From contig JAQUWD010000024.1 of assembly GCA_028693055.1 (NCBI GenBank), positions 1-51,812 of the forward strand: a stretch of 51,812 nucleotides of DNA, in the 5' to 3' direction. Every line of letters starts with the position of its first letter. Position 1 is the first letter of the stretch. This document shows, piece by piece, positions 32,674 through 40,991 of this stretch. The DNA comes from Eubacteriales bacterium (GTDB lineage: Bacteria; Bacillota; Clostridia; Christensenellales; Aristaeellaceae). The notes under the pieces were generated by a model. It was given only the letters and a program-made list of their open reading frames with translations. It had not been told where the DNA came from and did not search any database. The translations under genes and the position numbers were made by a program.

Positions 32674-33768
32674 TCAGCCCAAAATAAGGGAACAAATCAG
32701 CCGTACCTCTTCCTCCGGCAAATCGGGGTACAGCGGTAGCGTAACAATCTGTTGGGAAATTTGCTTGGCGACCGGGGTCAGCGACGAATCAAAGCCGGGC
32801 AAGCCACGGTAGCACGCAAAGTCGGTTGTCAGCGGATAAAAGTACTTTCTGGCATAGATATCATGCTCTCCAAGGCGTTTGCAGACCTCGTCCCGGCTCA
32901 GCCTTTCCCCGGTAAAAATCACGGGAAAATAGGCATAATTAGGGATGACGCCCTCCTTAAGCGCAGGCAGTACAATCCCCTCGCGCCCATCCAGCTCGCT
33001 TCGGTACCACTCCGTTACGCACCGACGTTTCTCAATGGCTTCCTCCACATGGCGAAGGTTGCAAAGCCCCATAGCCGCTTGAAACTCGTTCATCTTGGCA
33101 TTCCCGCCAACGGTAACCACCGTTTCTTCGTCCACAATGCCGTAGTTCCGTTCCAGCGCCAGCGCCTCGCTAAGTGCCGGGTCGGCGGTTGCCACGGCTC
33201 CCCCTTCAATGGTGTGGAATACCTTGGTGGCATGGAAGCTAAACATGGCGGCGTCCCCCATTTGGGCGGCGTATACGCCATTTTGGCTCACCCCAAAGGC
33301 ATGAGCCGCATCATAGATTAGCTTTAGGCCATGCCGATCCGCAATGACTCGAAGAGCGCGGTCGTCGCAAAGATTCCCGTATACATGCACCGGTAAAATG
33401 GCGCAGGTGCGGGGCGAAATCAAGGCTTCCACCTTTGCGGGATCCATCGTGCAGGTAACGGGGTCGATATCGCAAAACACCGGGCGCAATCCACAGCGCA
33501 CAATCGCATGGGTGGTGGAAGCAAACGTAAAGGGGGTGGTAATCACCTCGCCCTTCAGCTTCATGGCGCGCAAAAGCGCCTCCAGCCCGAGATGGCCGTT
33601 GGCGAACATTTGCAAATGGGGTGTATGAAGATAGATTTTTAGTTTCTCTTCCAGTTGCTTCAGCTTCGCGCCGTTATTGGTAAGCCAGTGGCTGTCCCAT
33701 AGCTCCTTCAGCTCGTCGACGTATTCCTCCAAGGGAGGCATCGTCGAACGGGTTACGTTGATGCGCAT
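32674..33768 (-). CDS. DegT/DnrJ/EryC1-family sugar aminotransferase
   Basis: This PLP enzyme makes amino sugars from nucleotide-linked keto sugars. The 364-residue protein shows TTPFTFASTTHAI, the PLP-binding YDAAHAFG (D153) and the Schiff-base lysine K182 in SFHATKVFHTIEGG, all typical of the family. AAGGGAA precedes the ATG. It is the first gene of a minus-strand operon (aminotransferase, flippase, ATP-grasp, perhaps pepT) with a good promoter at 33831-33859. The sugar substrate is unknown. Confidence 0.94.
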   Translation of the reverse strand: MRINVTRSTMPPLEEYVDELKELWDSHWLTNNGAKLKQLEEKLKIYLHTPHLQMFANGHLGLEALLRAMKLKGEVITTPFTFASTTHAIVRCGLRPVFCDIDPVTCTMDPAKVEALISPRTCAILPVHVYGNLCDDRALRVIADRHGLKLIYDAAHAFGVSQNGVYAAQMGDAAMFSFHATKVFHTIEGGAVATADPALSEALALERNYGIVDEETVVTVGGNAKMNEFQAAMGLCNLRHVEEAIEKRRCVTEWYRSELDGREGIVLPALKEGVIPNYAYFPVIFTGERLSRDEVCKRLGEHDIYARKYFYPLTTDFACYRGLPGFDSSLTPVAKQISQQIVTLPLYPDLPEEEVRLICSLILG

Positions 33769-33830
33769 GAATTGGTTCCCTTCTTTCGCGGCACGCAGAC
33801 AAAAAAGTCAGCGTTGGTAAAGCAAAGGCT

Positions 33831-33859
33831 AGTATACCATGTCGGAAAGGGGTTTGCAA
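33831..33859 (-). promoter_or_regulatory. Promoter of the aminotransferase-flippase-ATP-grasp operon
   Basis: In minus sense TTGCAA (33859-33854) and TATACT (33836-33831) are spaced by 17 nt, 13 nt downstream of the reductase stop codon. Confidence 0.75.
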
Positions 33860-33872
33860 ATCATACAGCCGT

Positions 33873-35240
33873 TTATAGATTAAACAGATCGTTCAGGCTT
33901 TCGGTCATTGTGGGATGGGTAAAGACCATGTCCCTAAGGGTGGTATAGGGCAAATGCGCGTCCATGACCACCTTGATGAGATTGATGATCTCATGGGATT
34001 CGGCGCAGAATAAATGCGCGCCCAAAATTTCACTGGTCTTTGCGTCTATTACCGCCTTCAGCATTCCAGCGGTATCTCCCGTGACCTGCGCCTTGGGAAC
34101 GGCGGCTGCGGGCAAGCGAACTATTTTTATCTCAAAGCCTTGTTCTTTGGCTTCACGCTCGCTTAAACCGACACGGGAAAAGGGCGGATCAAGAAAAATG
34201 CTGTAGGGAATCGCTCCGCGATTCTTTGTGGTACGGTTTCCTTCCCCCTTTAACGCCGACTGGACAATCCGGAAATCATCCAACGAAATGTAGGTGAACT
34301 GCAAGCCGCCCACCACGTCTCCCATGGCGAAAATCGCCGGATTGGTCGTGCGAAGGTATTCGTCTGTCTGAACCGCTCCCCGTGGGGTAAGCTTTACTAC
34401 GGCTGTTTCTAATCCTAGGTTCTCAGTGTTCGGGATGCGTCCGGTAGCCAGCAAAATTGCATCTGCCGCAAGCTCCTTTTCGCCATCGGCACAGGTAACG
34501 GATAGCACCGCATATCCGTCCTTATCGGCAATACGGTTGGTCTTAGCTCCAAAGAGTACGTCAATCCCCATATCGGTTAGGTGCTTCAGCACCGCCGAGG
34601 CAATTTCTTCATCCTCTCGGGGCAAAAACACATCCCCATCTTGAAGCACTGTGACCTCTGAACCAAAATGACGATACATAGACGCGAACTCCATGCCGAT
34701 GTATCCTCCGCCTATAATCACCAAACGCTCAGGAAGCGCAGCAAGAGCCATCAGCCCGCTGCTTTCATAGACGTAAGCGCTTGCTTCCAAGCCCGCGATT
34801 TGTGGGCGGCGCGGCCTTGAGCCGGTATTGATGAACAGCTGCGGCGCGGTCACAACCTCCCTACGGCCGTCGGCGAACGCAACCTCCACCTCTGTTGGGC
34901 TGATAAACCTGCCATGGCCGGTCAACACTTCGATATTGGGGTGATCCGCAAGCTTTGCATAATTCTTCCCCCGAAGCATGGTTGTCAGCCGTTCCCGCTC
35001 AGCTACTGCCTGCGTGTAGCGCTCCGCCTTCGCAGAAAAATCGCCGCCCAGATTTTTCGATCGTTCCGCGCTGGTTTTTAGTGATTTGGATGGAATGCAG
35101 CCCACGTTGATGCAGGTGCCTCCATACATGCGGTCGGACTGCTCGATGACCGCTACTTTCTGTCCTTTAGCGGCCAATGCTCCCGCCAGCGTCTTTCCAC
35201 CCTTACCAAAACCGATGATGACAGCGTCGTACTGCTTCAT
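33873..35240 (-). CDS. RclA/MerA-like pyridine nucleotide-disulfide oxidoreductase
   Basis: This 455-residue FAD enzyme of the dihydrolipoamide dehydrogenase family resembles RclA of Escherichia coli and MerA of Staphylococcus aureus, which protect against hypochlorous acid. It has the FAD site VIIGFGKGGKTLA (with FGKGGK, typical of this clade), the redox disulfide GGTCINVGCIPSKS, the NAD(P)H site VIIGGGYIGMEFASMY, a second FAD site FAMGDVVGGLQFTY and the C-terminal THPTMTESLND. ATG at 35240 or GTG at 35246 may be the start. It follows the rhodanese lipoprotein by 48 nt and is likely under the same Rrf2-type control. Confidence 0.9.
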   Translation of the reverse strand: MKQYDAVIIGFGKGGKTLAGALAAKGQKVAVIEQSDRMYGGTCINVGCIPSKSLKTSAERSKNLGGDFSAKAERYTQAVAERERLTTMLRGKNYAKLADHPNIEVLTGHGRFISPTEVEVAFADGRREVVTAPQLFINTGSRPRRPQIAGLEASAYVYESSGLMALAALPERLVIIGGGYIGMEFASMYRHFGSEVTVLQDGDVFLPREDEEIASAVLKHLTDMGIDVLFGAKTNRIADKDGYAVLSVTCADGEKELAADAILLATGRIPNTENLGLETAVVKLTPRGAVQTDEYLRTTNPAIFAMGDVVGGLQFTYISLDDFRIVQSALKGEGNRTTKNRGAIPYSIFLDPPFSRVGLSEREAKEQGFEIKIVRLPAAAVPKAQVTGDTAGMLKAVIDAKTSEILGAHLFCAESHEIINLIKVVMDAHLPYTTLRDMVFTHPTMTESLNDLFNL

Positions 35241-35288
35241 TGCCACTGCTTCCTTTCCATGCTAACCCTGTTCCGTTGTAACGATGCT

Positions 35289-35714
35289 CTATTGAAGCGG
35301 CTCGTAGGCTCCGCTTTCCGTCTCATAAGGCCAATCCACGATACCGCCCATATCGTATACCTTCGTATACCCCAGCTTTACCAGCTTATCGGACGCTTGC
35401 TTGCTGCGGATACCAGTCCGGCAGTGCACCAGCAGCGTCGCGTCCTTGTCGGGTAAAATCGCGGCGGCGTCCTCCGCAATGGTCTCGTTGGGCGCTAGAA
35501 TCGCACCGGGAATATGCTTCTGTTCGTACTCCTCAGCCCGGCGTACATCCACCACAATCACGTCGCCCTCATCCATCATTTTCTTGGCTTCCTCCGCCGT
35601 GATTTTATGATAGGCTGTATTGTCAGCTCCCTGTTCCACCTTCACGCTAGGTGCGCAGCCCAGTAGTACTAGCGCCGATAGCAAGCATGCAACCAAAAGC
35701 AATAAATGTTTCAT
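35289..35714 (-). CDS. Rhodanese-domain lipoprotein
   Basis: This 141-residue exported lipoprotein has a type II signal peptide (lipobox LLGC near residues 17-20 region) and one rhodanese domain. The catalytic cysteine is in LLVHCRTGIRSKQAS, and the CDC25-like opening is YHKITAEEAKKMMDEGDVIVVDVR. It should handle sulfane sulfur or persulfides at the outer face of the membrane. ATG at 35714 follows AAAGGGGAT. The promoter region carries two Rrf2-type palindromes. Co-transcribed with the reductase gene. Confidence 0.92.
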   Translation of the reverse strand: MKHLLLLVACLLSALVLLGCAPSVKVEQGADNTAYHKITAEEAKKMMDEGDVIVVDVRRAEEYEQKHIPGAILAPNETIAEDAAAILPDKDATLLVHCRTGIRSKQASDKLVKLGYTKVYDMGGIVDWPYETESGAYEPLQ

Positions 35715-35734
35715 AATCCGATCCCCTTTCAAAA

Positions 35735-35751
35735 GTAAACGTATTGGTTAC
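35735..35751. promoter_or_regulatory. Rrf2-type operator O1 (rhodanese leader)
   Basis: In minus sense GTAACCAATACGTTTAC, an imperfect palindrome that extends with AAA and TTT on its flanks. It lies just downstream of the expected transcription start. It matches O2 and O3. Confidence 0.75.
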
Positions 35752-35760
35752 TTTTATAAT

Positions 35761-35777
35761 GTAACTATATCAGTTAC
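35761..35777. promoter_or_regulatory. Rrf2-type operator O2 (overlaps the -10)
   Basis: In minus sense GTAACTGATATAGTTAC, a 6-5-6 palindrome that contains the -10 TATAGT of the rhodanese promoter. It starts 26 bp from O1. Confidence 0.8.
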
Positions 35778-35792
35778 TTTTGCATATGTCAA
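35764..35792 (-). promoter_or_regulatory. Promoter of the rhodanese-reductase operon
   Basis: In minus sense TTGACA (35792-35787) and TATAGT (35769-35764) are spaced by 17 nt, with O2 covering the -10. Confidence 0.85.
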
Positions 35793-35815
35793 GCAAAAAA
35801 AGAATAATCGCTAAA

Positions 35816-36247
35816 TCATTTTTCCAACGGTTCCTTGGCGCAAAATAGCTCCCGCTCTACTTGTTCTATCGTAACGGTTTTTAAGTAGTCCATGCATAAC
35901 TCCGTCATGTGGTGATACAAACGGTTCGTATACCCAGCCATGCCGGAGCAAATGGGGCAATCTGCCGCCGCGTCCCCGCTGGTCCAGCCCGGCTCCAGCA
36001 GCTCTCCCACAAATGCATCCGCCACTTGATCCAGCGTAATTTTTTTGGACGGCTCATACCAATAGCCGCTGTTCTGCTTTCCCCTCTTGGAATTTACCAA
36101 TCCCGCCTTGCATAGGACAGACATCACATGGCGTACCCGAACGGGATTCGTGCAGACGTTTTCCGCAATTTGCACGCTGGATTGAACGTCCTGCTTATGA
36201 TGTAAATAGACTAACGCGTGCACTGCCACAACAATATCGCTGTTCAT
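35816..36247 (-). CDS. Rrf2-family repressor, HypR-like redox sensor
   Basis: This 143-residue winged-helix regulator (DNA-binding part about 1-60: VVAVHALVYLHHKQ, ENVCTNPVRVRHVMSVLCKAG) has no spaced three-cysteine iron-sulfur pattern of the IscR type, but has Cys32 and the pair Cys97/Cys100. Staphylococcal HypR senses hypochlorite by disulfide formation between Cys33 and Cys99, closely matching positions. HypR controls a MerA-type reductase, the homologue encoded here. The ATG follows AAAGAAGGGTC. Its own promoter carries a matching palindrome, so it is probably autoregulated. An assignment to another thiol-sensing Rrf2 group is possible. Confidence 0.88.
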   Translation of the reverse strand: MNSDIVVAVHALVYLHHKQDVQSSVQIAENVCTNPVRVRHVMSVLCKAGLVNSKRGKQNSGYWYEPSKKITLDQVADAFVGELLEPGWTSGDAAADCPICSGMAGYTNRLYHHMTELCMDYLKTVTIEQVERELFCAKEPLEK

Positions 36248-36275
36248 ATTGACCCTTCTTTATCTCTTTTTCAAT

Positions 36276-36292
36276 GTAATTATATTGGTTGC
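36276..36292. promoter_or_regulatory. Rrf2-type operator O3 (repressor promoter)
   Basis: In minus sense GCAACCAATATAATTAC, sharing the pattern GYAACYRATAYR-TTAC with O1 and O2. It covers the -10 of the repressor promoter. Confidence 0.8.
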
Positions 36293-36307
36293 ATTTAAAA
36301 CTGTCAA
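36279..36307 (-). promoter_or_regulatory. Promoter of the Rrf2 repressor gene
   Basis: In minus sense TTGACA (36307-36302) and TATAAT (36284-36279), both consensus, are spaced by 17 nt. Confidence 0.9.
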
Positions 36308-36358
36308 CCAAAGGTTGTCTCGCCATGAAAACAAAACGGCTCGCTTCAACTCTTTTTC

Positions 36359-36387
36359 TTGCCAACACCATCATTTCGCTATATAAT
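36359..36387 (+). promoter_or_regulatory. Promoter of glnS
   Basis: TTGCCA (36359-36364) and TATAAT (36382-36387) are spaced by 17 nt. The leader then holds a stem AAACAG-CGGC-AAAT-GCCG-c-CTGTTT (36393-36417) without a T-run. Confidence 0.75.
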
Positions 36388-36442
36388 GTGCGAAACAGCG
36401 GCAAATGCCGCCTGTTTGATATAGGGAAAGGATGGCGCGATA

Positions 36443-38185
36443 ATGATGGAAACGTCCGAAAACAAAACCAATTTTATCTGGGATGCCGTTGAAGAAGATT
36501 TACGGAGCGGACGCTGCCAAAGCGTGCACACCCGTTTTCCTCCCGAGCCCAACGGCTATCTGCATATCGGCCACTGCAAGGCGTTGGTGGCTGATTTCCT
36601 GACCGCCGAGCACTTCGGCGGCGTTACAAATCTGCGTTTTGACGACACCAACCCCGCCAAGGAAGAGACGGAGTACGTTGACGGCATTATGCAGGATATT
36701 CACTGGCTGGGCTTCGACTGGAAGGGCGGGCTGTATTTTGCCAGCGAGTATTATCAGAAATGCTATGACATTGCCATGGATTGGATTCAGCGCGGATTGG
36801 CCTTTGTGGACGAGCTTACCCAGGAGCAAATGCGCGAGTACCGCGGCACGCTGGTAAAGCCCGGCAAAAACAGCCCCTACCGCGACCGCCCCATCGAGGA
36901 AAGCGTTCGTCTGTTTGAAGAGATGAAGGCTGGCAAGCATAAGGAAGGCTCCATGATCTTGCGTATGAAGATCGATATGGCCTCCCCTAACATCAACATG
37001 CGGGACCCCGCCATGTACCGCATCCTGTTTAAGGAGCATCACCGCACCGGTACGGAATGGTGCATCTACCCCATGTACGATTTTGCCCATCCCATCGGCG
37101 ACGCGCTGGAGGGCATCACCCACAGCCTATGCTCGCTGGAATATGAGGATCATCGTCCCCTATATGACTGGGTGGTGGAGCATGCCTCCAACATGCTGCC
37201 CTCCCGTCCCCGTCAGATTGAGTTCAGCCGTCTGAATCTGACCCGCACCATCATGTCCAAGCGCTATCTGCGTATGCTAGTGGAGGGTGGCTACGTCTCC
37301 GGCTGGGATGATCCCCGCATGCCCACCCTGTGCGCCATGCGCCGCCGCGGCTATACGCCTGAAAGCATCCGAGATTTTATTGACCGTATCGGCGTTGCCA
37401 AAGCGGACAGCGTTGTGGATTTGGCACTGCTGGAGCACTGCGTCCGGGAGGATCTAGGTGAGAAAGCGCCCCGGGCTATGGCGGTGCTACGCCCCCTCAA
37501 GGTCATTTTAACCAACTGGCCGGAGAATCAGCGGGACGAGCTGCCCATGGAAAACCATCCCAATCATCCGGAAATGGGCGTTCATACGGCGGTGATGACC
37601 CGGGAGCTTTATATCGAGCAGGAGGACTTCATGGAGGTGCCCGCCAAAAAGTACTTCCGCATGTTCCCCGGCAACGAGGTACGGCTGAAGGGCGCTTACA
37701 TTGTGAAATGCGACGGCTGCCAGAAGGATGAAAACGGCAACATAACCGCCGTTCTATGCACCGTGGATCTGAATAGCCGCAACGGTAGCGAGGGCGCAAG
37801 CCGCAAGGTCAAGGGCACCCTGCACTGGGTCAGCGCCACGGAAAGCACGCCCTTTGAAGCCCGGCTTTACGAGCCGCTTTTGATGGATGAGAGCGAGGCT
37901 GCCGAGGCGGAAGCGACCGATGCGGAAGCTCAGCCCGAGGAAGAAGCCGCGCCCGTCAGCAGCTCCACGCTGAAAACGGATTTCCTCAAGAAGCTGAATA
38001 AAAACAGCTTGGAAATCTGCCACGGCTATATGGAAAAGGAGCTGGATAAGGCCGAGGAAGGCAATACCTACCAATTCCTGCGCATGGGCTATTATTGTAA
38101 GGACAAGGATTCCACAGCCGCTATGCCCGTCTTTAACCGGGTGGTGGGACTAAAGGACAGCTTTGTCAAGCAGATAAAGGCGTAA
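36443..38185 (+). CDS. glnS: Glutaminyl-tRNA synthetase
   Basis: GlnRS charges tRNA-Gln directly. The 580-residue class I enzyme has FPPEPNGYLHIGHCKA, the amino-acid-site stretch LRFDDTNPAKEE, and the second signature IMSKRYLRMLV. Near the C-terminus (about 485-515) an acidic low-complexity insert (ESEAAEAEATDAEAQPEEEA) interrupts the anticodon-binding beta-barrels; similar inserts occur in some clostridial GlnRS. Direct glutaminylation means the organism need not rely on transamidation for tRNA-Gln. ATG at 36443 (or 36446) follows AAAGGA. Confidence 0.97.
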   Translation: MMETSENKTNFIWDAVEEDLRSGRCQSVHTRFPPEPNGYLHIGHCKALVADFLTAEHFGGVTNLRFDDTNPAKEETEYVDGIMQDIHWLGFDWKGGLYFASEYYQKCYDIAMDWIQRGLAFVDELTQEQMREYRGTLVKPGKNSPYRDRPIEESVRLFEEMKAGKHKEGSMILRMKIDMASPNINMRDPAMYRILFKEHHRTGTEWCIYPMYDFAHPIGDALEGITHSLCSLEYEDHRPLYDWVVEHASNMLPSRPRQIEFSRLNLTRTIMSKRYLRMLVEGGYVSGWDDPRMPTLCAMRRRGYTPESIRDFIDRIGVAKADSVVDLALLEHCVREDLGEKAPRAMAVLRPLKVILTNWPENQRDELPMENHPNHPEMGVHTAVMTRELYIEQEDFMEVPAKKYFRMFPGNEVRLKGAYIVKCDGCQKDENGNITAVLCTVDLNSRNGSEGASRKVKGTLHWVSATESTPFEARLYEPLLMDESEAAEAEATDAEAQPEEEAAPVSSSTLKTDFLKKLNKNSLEICHGYMEKELDKAEEGNTYQFLRMGYYCKDKDSTAAMPVFNRVVGLKDSFVKQIKA

Positions 38186-38310
38186 TCTGAGGGCGTAGTT
38201 GCATCGGGAAGCGATAGCCGATCCTCGGCGGTTTATGAATCGTCGAGGGTCGCTCCTTTCCCTGCTGCTACGGCCTCGTTCTCCTTTATGCAAAGGATGG
38301 AGGAACGCTG

Positions 38311-39867
38311 ATGCCCGAAGAACGCAAACTATGGACTCGTCTGCCGCAATGGCTCGCCGCGCTGGCAGGCGTTTTTCTCTGTGGCGTGCTATTGCTGCTG
38401 GTCTTTTTCCAATCCAGCTACGAGCAATACTATCGGCCGGATACGCTGCTTGCCAATGCGCTGCTGCTGGGAATCGCTGTCTTCCTGACAGGAGCAGGGC
38501 TATGGCTTTGGGTTAAAAAGTCATGCCGCCCGACGGCGGTGAAGGAAGAGCATGCCCTACGCCGAAAAGAGCTATGGCTCTTATGCGGCGCATACCTGCT
38601 CTTATTCGGGCTTCAATGTCTAGTCGCCCGCTGTGTTTGGTTTTACGTAGGGTTTGATCCCAGCAACGTACGGCTTTACTCGCTGGCGCTGGTCACCGGC
38701 GACCCCATCGATGTAGACTATTTTCAGCAGTGCGCTAATAACGCGCCCATTACAGTGCTGTTGGCGCTTCCCTGCTATTTAGGCGTAAAGCTGGGATTGG
38801 CTGAACCCTACGTACTGGAAGTTTATTTCAGCGTAATGGTGGTCAACCTGAGCTGTTTCCTCACCATGATCTGCATTTGCAGATTTAGTCAAAGCCGGGG
38901 CGTTCATCTTTTTGCCTTTCTCCTTTCCACGGTGATGATTCTTTTCTCACCCTACATCACCATGCCCTATACCGACACCTTTGCTATGCTGTTTCCAGTG
39001 CTGGCGCTGCTGGTGATTACCTCTCGCTGGAAAGCGCCTGTGCGCTATGGCTTCGCTTCGCTGTGCTGCTCCGTTGGGGGAGCCATTAAGCCCAGCGCCT
39101 TTATTATGCTGATCGCTATTTTACTGCTGGGCTGCTTTCGCGCCCTCGGACGTCCTACGAACGGCGGCTGGAAGCGCTTGGGGATCACCGCTTTGGCAAT
39201 CATCGTGGGCTTTCTTCCCGGGCGAATTTTTCAAAGCACCTCCACTACCTTGCTGGCAGGAAGCGCCAAGCCGGAGCCGCTGCTGGATTCTGCCCATTAC
39301 CTGATGATTGGGCTGGATGATCAGTATTGGGGTGGTCATTCCGTAGAGGGGCTGGCCTTTTCCCAAAGCATCTCCAGCCTGAGCGACCGCAACGCCGCAA
39401 ATCTGCAAGCCGCGTGGAAGCATGTCGCCGACCGCACAGTTCGTGAGAATCTATATTTTTTCTCCGTCAAGGCCTATAAAGCTTATGCGGACGGCACCTT
39501 TGCATGGAACGGCAGCGCTCTGATGGATAGCGTGCCCAAAAGAACGGACGGGCTTTCCACGTTTCTACGCAGCATCTATTACCGGCAGGGCGCGTTAAAC
39601 CCCGCTTACTGCACGGCGATGCAATGCCTGTGGCTTCTTACCCTTTTACTATGCGCCGTGGGCGCGCTGATGCGACGCAAGGAACGCTCGGTTCAGCTAA
39701 TCGCGCTGGCTCTTTTAGGTCTCAGCGGTTATCAGCTGCTATTTGAGGTATGGCCGCGCTATTTGCTGCTATACGCGCCTCTTTTCGTCCTGCTAGCCTC
39801 GCTGGGGCTGGAGGAGCTACGAAACGCGGCTATGCGGCGGCTTCATGGAGCCAATCCATCAAAATAA
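38311..39867 (+). CDS. Multi-pass membrane protein, GT-C glycosyltransferase-like
   Basis: This 518-residue protein has about ten membrane helices. After the first pair comes an outside loop with a conserved-looking acidic site, GFDPSNVRLYSLALVTGDP, the layout of GT-C enzymes that use lipid-linked sugars. The rest (AIKPSAFIMLIAILLLGCF, then a soluble loop with HYLMIGLDDQYWGGHSVEG) also resembles membrane mannosyltransferases of Gram-positives. Donor and acceptor are unknown. ATG at 38311 follows GGATGGAGG. An LRR protein gene follows by 19 nt. Confidence 0.72.
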   Translation: MPEERKLWTRLPQWLAALAGVFLCGVLLLLVFFQSSYEQYYRPDTLLANALLLGIAVFLTGAGLWLWVKKSCRPTAVKEEHALRRKELWLLCGAYLLLFGLQCLVARCVWFYVGFDPSNVRLYSLALVTGDPIDVDYFQQCANNAPITVLLALPCYLGVKLGLAEPYVLEVYFSVMVVNLSCFLTMICICRFSQSRGVHLFAFLLSTVMILFSPYITMPYTDTFAMLFPVLALLVITSRWKAPVRYGFASLCCSVGGAIKPSAFIMLIAILLLGCFRALGRPTNGGWKRLGITALAIIVGFLPGRIFQSTSTTLLAGSAKPEPLLDSAHYLMIGLDDQYWGGHSVEGLAFSQSISSLSDRNAANLQAAWKHVADRTVRENLYFFSVKAYKAYADGTFAWNGSALMDSVPKRTDGLSTFLRSIYYRQGALNPAYCTAMQCLWLLTLLLCAVGALMRRKERSVQLIALALLGLSGYQLLFEVWPRYLLLYAPLFVLLASLGLEELRNAAMRRLHGANPSK

Positions 39868-39886
39868 CTGAAGGAGACGACAGGGT

Positions 39887-40921
39887 ATGAAGAAATGGTT
39901 ACTATGGCTGACGGCGCTGATCCTGAGTCTTGGAATGATCTCAGGGGCGGCGGCGGAGGCGGCAACAGAAGATCACGGATTTGTCATTACCAAGTGGAAA
40001 AAATTGGACGCTCTTTACCAGCAAATCGAGGACGCAGGGGTACCGGAAAAGGTAGATATCTCCAACCAGACAATCAATCGCAAGGATTTGCTGGCATTGA
40101 AGGAGCAATACCCCAACACGGAATTCTACTATCGACTGCTGATTGGCAAGCGTAAGCTGCTTTGCGATACCACCGAGCTGGATCTAGGCTATATCGAGTT
40201 TGACGGTATGCAGGATTTACTGGACTATCTGGCGCTAATGCCCAAGGTAACCTATGTCAAAAACTTAGGCACGGTTTTCAGTGCGGATGATATGGCGCTT
40301 TTTACCCAGACCTATCCCGATATGACCTATCTGTTCAAGCTGCGCTTCGCCCATTATACTGTGCGCACGGATATTACCGCCTTTTGCACCAAGCATGCGT
40401 TGTACACAAAAAATCGGCATACGGAGGACGACTTTGCAGCGCTCCAATACTGCCGGGATTTAAAAGCGCTGGATTTTGGGCATAACGCAGCCACCAGCCT
40501 AGAATTCTTGCGCAAGCTGCCAAAGCTGCAAATCCTGATCTGCGTGGATAACCAGATTACCGATCTAACGCCGCTGGAATCCCAGACGGATTTGGAATAT
40601 TTGGAGGTTTTCCTCAACCCCGGTATAACGGATATTTCTGTTATGAGCAAGTTGACCAAGCTGATCGACCTGCACATCAGCCATTGCAACATCAGCGATA
40701 TTACGGCGCTTTATGGGTTAACCCATTTGGATCGGCTTTGGCTGGCGCAAAACCAAATTCCCCAGGAGCAAATTGACCATATGCAGGAGCTTCTGCCGAA
40801 CTGCACCATCAACAATACCGTGGATCAGCATCCTACGGCAGAGGGCTGGCGGCAGGGGCATCCCCGGTATCTCAAAATACGAGAGATGTTCGCTAATAAT
40901 CGCTATGTGACTTTCCCATAA
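39887..40921 (+). CDS. Secreted leucine-rich-repeat protein
   Basis: This 344-residue exported protein begins with a signal peptide (about 1-23, ALILSLGMISGAAA). Residues 190-290 hold short leucine-rich repeats of the internalin type (LKALDFGHNAATSLEFLRKL, LQILICVDNQITDLTPLE, LIDLHISHCNISDITALYGL). The N-terminal half has no match I recognise. LRR proteins at the surface usually bind other proteins or glycans. There is no sorting signal or membrane anchor, so it is probably released. It follows the membrane protein gene closely, suggesting a shared transcript. Confidence 0.85.
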   Translation: MKKWLLWLTALILSLGMISGAAAEAATEDHGFVITKWKKLDALYQQIEDAGVPEKVDISNQTINRKDLLALKEQYPNTEFYYRLLIGKRKLLCDTTELDLGYIEFDGMQDLLDYLALMPKVTYVKNLGTVFSADDMALFTQTYPDMTYLFKLRFAHYTVRTDITAFCTKHALYTKNRHTEDDFAALQYCRDLKALDFGHNAATSLEFLRKLPKLQILICVDNQITDLTPLESQTDLEYLEVFLNPGITDISVMSKLTKLIDLHISHCNISDITALYGLTHLDRLWLAQNQIPQEQIDHMQELLPNCTINNTVDQHPTAEGWRQGHPRYLKIREMFANNRYVTFP

Positions 40922-40931
40922 GGCGCAGGGT

Positions 40932-40960
40932 TTGCCTGACGGCGTTCGTTATGGTACTAT
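40932..40960 (+). promoter_or_regulatory. Possible promoter before the small membrane protein gene
   Basis: TTGCCT (40932-40937) and TACTAT (40955-40960) are spaced by 17 nt. Confidence 0.45.
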
Positions 40961-40991
40961 GGACGAGTAAAAGAGAGGAGGAGACGCTGGG

